Positions 5,570 through 7,428 of a DNA stretch of 7,428 nucleotides are shown piece after piece; within the stretch, counting starts at the first letter, position 1, and the number at the start of each line of letters is the position of its first letter. Below the pieces are notes generated by a model. It made no database searches and was not told the DNA's origin. It saw nothing but the letters and a program-made list of their open reading frames with translations. The stretch is from Gammaproteobacteria bacterium (lineage in GTDB: Bacteria; Pseudomonadota; Gammaproteobacteria; Thiohalobacterales; Thiohalobacteraceae): contig JACRMO010000170.1 in assembly GCA_016214925.1 (NCBI GenBank), positions 1 through 7,428 of the forward strand. Reading direction: 5' to 3'. A program made the translations under genes and the position numbers.

Positions 5570-6469
5570 ATGCCCCAACCGGAATCCCACGCGTCCCGTG
5601 ACCTGGCCGGCGATCTGGCCGCCAGTATGCTTGAAGATGTGAGCTGTCTAGTCTCGCCGCCGGATGTCTGCGTCAAGGTCTTTGAACTGATCGAATCCAA
5701 CGATGCCGCCGCGCAGGATATCGGCGCCGTCATCAGCCGCGACCCCAGCCTGACAGCGCGACTGCTGCGGCTGGTCAACAGCGCCTTCTATGGCTTCTCA
5801 CGGCGCATCGATACGGTGTCACGCGCCATCACGGTCGTCGGCGTGCGCGAACTCTACAGTTTGGTGATCGCGGTCTCGGCCATCAAATCGTTTTCCAACC
5901 TGCCGAACAGCCTGGTCAACATCGACACCTTCTGGCGTCACGGCATCTATACCGGGCTGATCGCCCGCGCGCTGGCCAAGCGCTGCCGGGTGCTGCATCC
6001 GGAACGCATGTTCATCGCCGGCATGCTGCACGATATCGGCAGCCTGGTGCTGTACAACCGCATGCCCGAGATTTGCGCGGATCTGTTGTTGGTGTGCGAT
6101 GGCGACGAAGGTATCCTGCATCAGGCGGAGCTGGCGGAGCTGGGCTTCAGTCACGCCGATCTCGGCGGTGCCATGCTCAATACCTGGATGTTGCCGGAGA
6201 CGCTGCAAGAAGCGGTCGGCTATCACCACATGCCATCCTATGCGATGAATTCGGAACTGGAGGCGTCCATCGTGCATCTGGCCGAAAACCTGGCCAACCG
6301 TTCGCAGATCGGCGCCTTTTGCGAAACCCCAAGCCTGACCGCCGCGGCCGATGCCTCGGTGTGGGCGGCCATCCGTCTGGAAGAGGCGAGTTTTGACCAC
6401 GACGCCGTGATCGGCGAAGCTGGCTTGCAGTTCACCGAAACGGCCGGTCTCTTGCTGGCGCGCGCCTGA
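5570..6469 (+). CDS. HDOD-domain signalling protein with largely intact HD motif
   Basis: A 299-residue single-domain HDOD protein. HDOD proteins act in bacterial signalling, often linked to motility, biofilm or cyclic-dinucleotide pathways; enzyme activity is rarely shown. Family blocks include LVSPPDVCVKVFELI (27-41), ISRDPSLTARLLRLVNSAFYG (55-75) and ITVVGVREL (87-95). HD-type ligands are present at His124 (FWRHG), His154-Asp155 (MLHDIG), His195 (FSHADLG) and His219-His220 (GYHH). The usual final Asp is probably replaced by Glu239 in VHLAENLA. This contrasts with the degenerate HDOD protein encoded at 1009-1908. The ATG at 5570 has GAAGG 7 nt upstream. The next gene starts 37 nt downstream on the same strand, so the two are probably one operon. 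The stop codon sits in the loop of a 7-bp hairpin (6460-6476). Confidence 0.93.
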   Translation: MPQPESHASRDLAGDLAASMLEDVSCLVSPPDVCVKVFELIESNDAAAQDIGAVISRDPSLTARLLRLVNSAFYGFSRRIDTVSRAITVVGVRELYSLVIAVSAIKSFSNLPNSLVNIDTFWRHGIYTGLIARALAKRCRVLHPERMFIAGMLHDIGSLVLYNRMPEICADLLLVCDGDEGILHQAELAELGFSHADLGGAMLNTWMLPETLQEAVGYHHMPSYAMNSELEASIVHLAENLANRSQIGAFCETPSLTAAADASVWAAIRLEEASFDHDAVIGEAGLQFTETAGLLLARA

Positions 6470-6476
6470 GGCGCGC
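6460..6476 (+). other. Hairpin with the stop codon as its loop
   Basis: GCGCGCC (6460-6466) and GGCGCGC (6470-6476) are perfect 7-bp inverted repeats. The 3-nt loop is exactly TGA, the stop codon of the HDOD gene. The all-GC stem would be strong in mRNA. There is no T-tract, so termination is not implied. It may modulate coupling between this gene and the next one, whose Shine-Dalgarno lies at 6494-6498. It could also be a by-product of GC-rich codons. Confidence 0.4.
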
Positions 6477-6506
6477 AACCCGGGAGCAGCCTCGGAGGCA
6501 GCGCGC

Positions 6507-6827
6507 ATGAGCATCATCAACTTTCGCCCCGATGACAGCGGCGTGCAGACGCTCAAGCAGGAAAATGCGACCAGCCCCGCCAACCGGGAGCTGCACGGGC
6601 TCACAGCCAGCGTGCGTGTCCAGCCCATCGACGAACAACCGCAGACACCACCGCAGGCACCGCTGTTGCCGGTACATTCCGGGCCGGACCGCCGCAAGGG
6701 TGAACGTCGCCAGGGCCAGGCACGGGTGATACTGGATACCCGCGACAAGCGTGAGCGGCGCCGCCAGGCGCAGGATCAGCAGGCGTCAGAAGATGCCCCG
6801 AAGGTCGGCATCGACGTGTTTGGCTAG
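6507..6827 (+). CDS. Small arginine-rich protein of unknown function, 106 residues
   Basis: I do not recognise a characterised family. Residues 1-58 look disordered: polar and rich in Gln and Pro (QPQTPPQAPLLP at 44-55). Residues 59-87 are strongly basic and contain two related motifs, DRRKGERRQ (61-69) and RDKRERRRQ (79-87), separated by a short VILDT strand. The tail is acidic, then hydrophobic (VGIDVFG). No signal peptide or membrane segment is visible. The ATG at 6507 has a strong GGAGG (6494-6498) with an 8-nt spacer, good evidence that it is expressed. It follows the HDOD gene by 37 nt and converges on the PilZ gene with 16 nt between stops. The Arg-rich repeats could bind nucleic acid, nucleotides or an acidic partner; that is inference. 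The RR-rich motif recalls PilZ-type arginine motifs, but no PilZ fold is present. Confidence 0.75.
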   Translation: MSIINFRPDDSGVQTLKQENATSPANRELHGLTASVRVQPIDEQPQTPPQAPLLPVHSGPDRRKGERRQGQARVILDTRDKRERRRQAQDQQASEDAPKVGIDVFG

Positions 6828-6843
6828 CCGGCCGAGCCCTGGG

Positions 6844-7428
6844 CTACGCCCCTATCCCACGCTGCTCGACCACTCGATCGCCGATATAACGTTCGATGAA
6901 CACCAGGGCCTGCCGGCTCAGCTCGGTGAACTCGACACCGTGGTGATAAACACGCTTGCCGCCCGCGCTCACACTCTGTTCCTCGCGCACATAGCGCACG
7001 ACACACGGCAGCGCCACCCGCTCGGCCCCGGCCGTGCCGATATGCGGAATCTCGATGGAAAACCGCTCGCCGATCTCGCCGAGGCGACTGCCGGCCACCA
7101 GCCGCGCACCCGACAGGCTGATGTCGGCCAAGGCCACCGACAGTTTGCGGCCCGCCTCTTCCATCACCAGCATCATCACCACCACATCGTTGACCGGTAC
7201 GCGCTGACTGCGCCGCACCATGGTGCCCTGCACGCCCTGCGGGTAGGCCAGATGCGCATGCACAAAGGGCTGCTCCGCCAGACACAACACCTGCGTGTCG
7301 AAGGCATACAGATTGTCCCCGGATTCGAAGCGCACCACGCAGGGATCACCCATGCGCAGGAGCTGGCGTGTGGCGGGTTCGGCGGCGGATTGCAGCATGA
7401 CCATGATGCTGCGACCGGGCACATAGCC
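6844..7428 (-). CDS. PilZ-domain protein with YcgR-like N-terminal part, 5' end missing
   Basis: This frame is open to the right edge (194 residues visible), so the start probably lies beyond the window. The first visible part, GYVPGRSIMVMLQ then LRMGDPCVVRFESGDNLYAFDTQVL and HAHLAYPQGVQ, resembles the N-terminal domain of YcgR-type flagellar brake proteins. The PilZ domain follows. Its c-di-GMP signature is complete: RRSQR (the RxxxR motif, 7201-7215) at the domain junction and DISLSG (the [D/N]xSxxG motif, 7108-7125). It should therefore be a c-di-GMP receptor; by family analogy it may act on the flagellar motor or another surface behaviour. A GTG at 7422 and an ATG at 7404 are in frame, but the residues before them already fit the family, so neither is a convincing start. 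It converges with the 106-residue gene. Confidence 0.88.
   Translation of the reverse strand, partial: GYVPGRSIMVMLQSAAEPATRQLLRMGDPCVVRFESGDNLYAFDTQVLCLAEQPFVHAHLAYPQGVQGTMVRRSQRVPVNDVVVMMLVMEEAGRKLSVALADISLSGARLVAGSRLGEIGERFSIEIPHIGTAGAERVALPCVVRYVREEQSVSAGGKRVYHHGVEFTELSRQALVFIERYIGDRVVEQRGIGA

Noticed and set aside
5819..6748. Long minus-strand open frame (309 codons) opposite the second HDOD gene
   Set aside because: It runs antisense through the HDOD gene and into the small gene, with Arg-, Gln- and His-rich shadow composition and no family motif. GC-rich codon bias in the real genes explains it.
6825..6846. Hairpin TAGCC...GGCTA containing both convergent stop codons as a terminator
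   Set aside because: The 5-bp outer stem and the alternative AGCCC-T-GGGCT stem are short, mutually exclusive and lack T-tracts, and such pairs are common in GC-rich sequence.

Overview
The window is about 7.4 kb of GC-rich, densely coding bacterial chromosome. The gene content (molybdopterin moaC and moaDE, two HDOD proteins, a DUF1631 protein and a PilZ/YcgR-type protein) together with a GTAG-type REP element suggests a gammaproteobacterium, possibly near the Chromatiales or other sulfur-oxidising lineages. That placement is inferred from family distribution and base composition; no marker gene fixes it.

Layout from left to right. Positions 1-425 (minus strand) hold moaD followed by the start of moaE, which is cut by the window edge. 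moaC (514-1002, plus) diverges from them across an 88-bp promoter region. It converges with only 6 bp to spare on an HDOD-domain gene (1009-1908, minus). That gene diverges from an unrecognised 236-residue helical protein gene (2095-2805, plus). A 264-bp intergenic stretch (2806-3069) without a credible gene is packed with palindromic elements: a REP/inverted-REP pair, a perfect 19-bp hairpin, and two tandem copies of a small hairpin motif. The minus-strand DUF1631 gene (3070-5364) follows. It diverges across 205 bp from a second HDOD gene (5570-6469, plus), which is followed in a probable operon by a 106-residue arginine-rich protein gene (6507-6827). A minus-strand gene with a YcgR-like N-terminal part and a PilZ domain (6844 to beyond the right edge) closes the window.

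Two themes appear. The first is molybdenum cofactor synthesis: MoaC makes cyclic pyranopterin monophosphate with MoaA, and MoaD/MoaE convert it to molybdopterin. The second is signalling: two HDOD proteins, one with most HD metal ligands and one that has lost several, a DUF1631 protein, and a PilZ protein that keeps both c-di-GMP-binding motifs. Transcription units alternate strand almost perfectly, so every junction is either a short convergent end or a divergent promoter region. I see no defence system, CRISPR array, phage, insertion sequence or RNA gene. The least explained material is the repeat-rich region 2806-3069, the 236-residue protein and the 106-residue protein.
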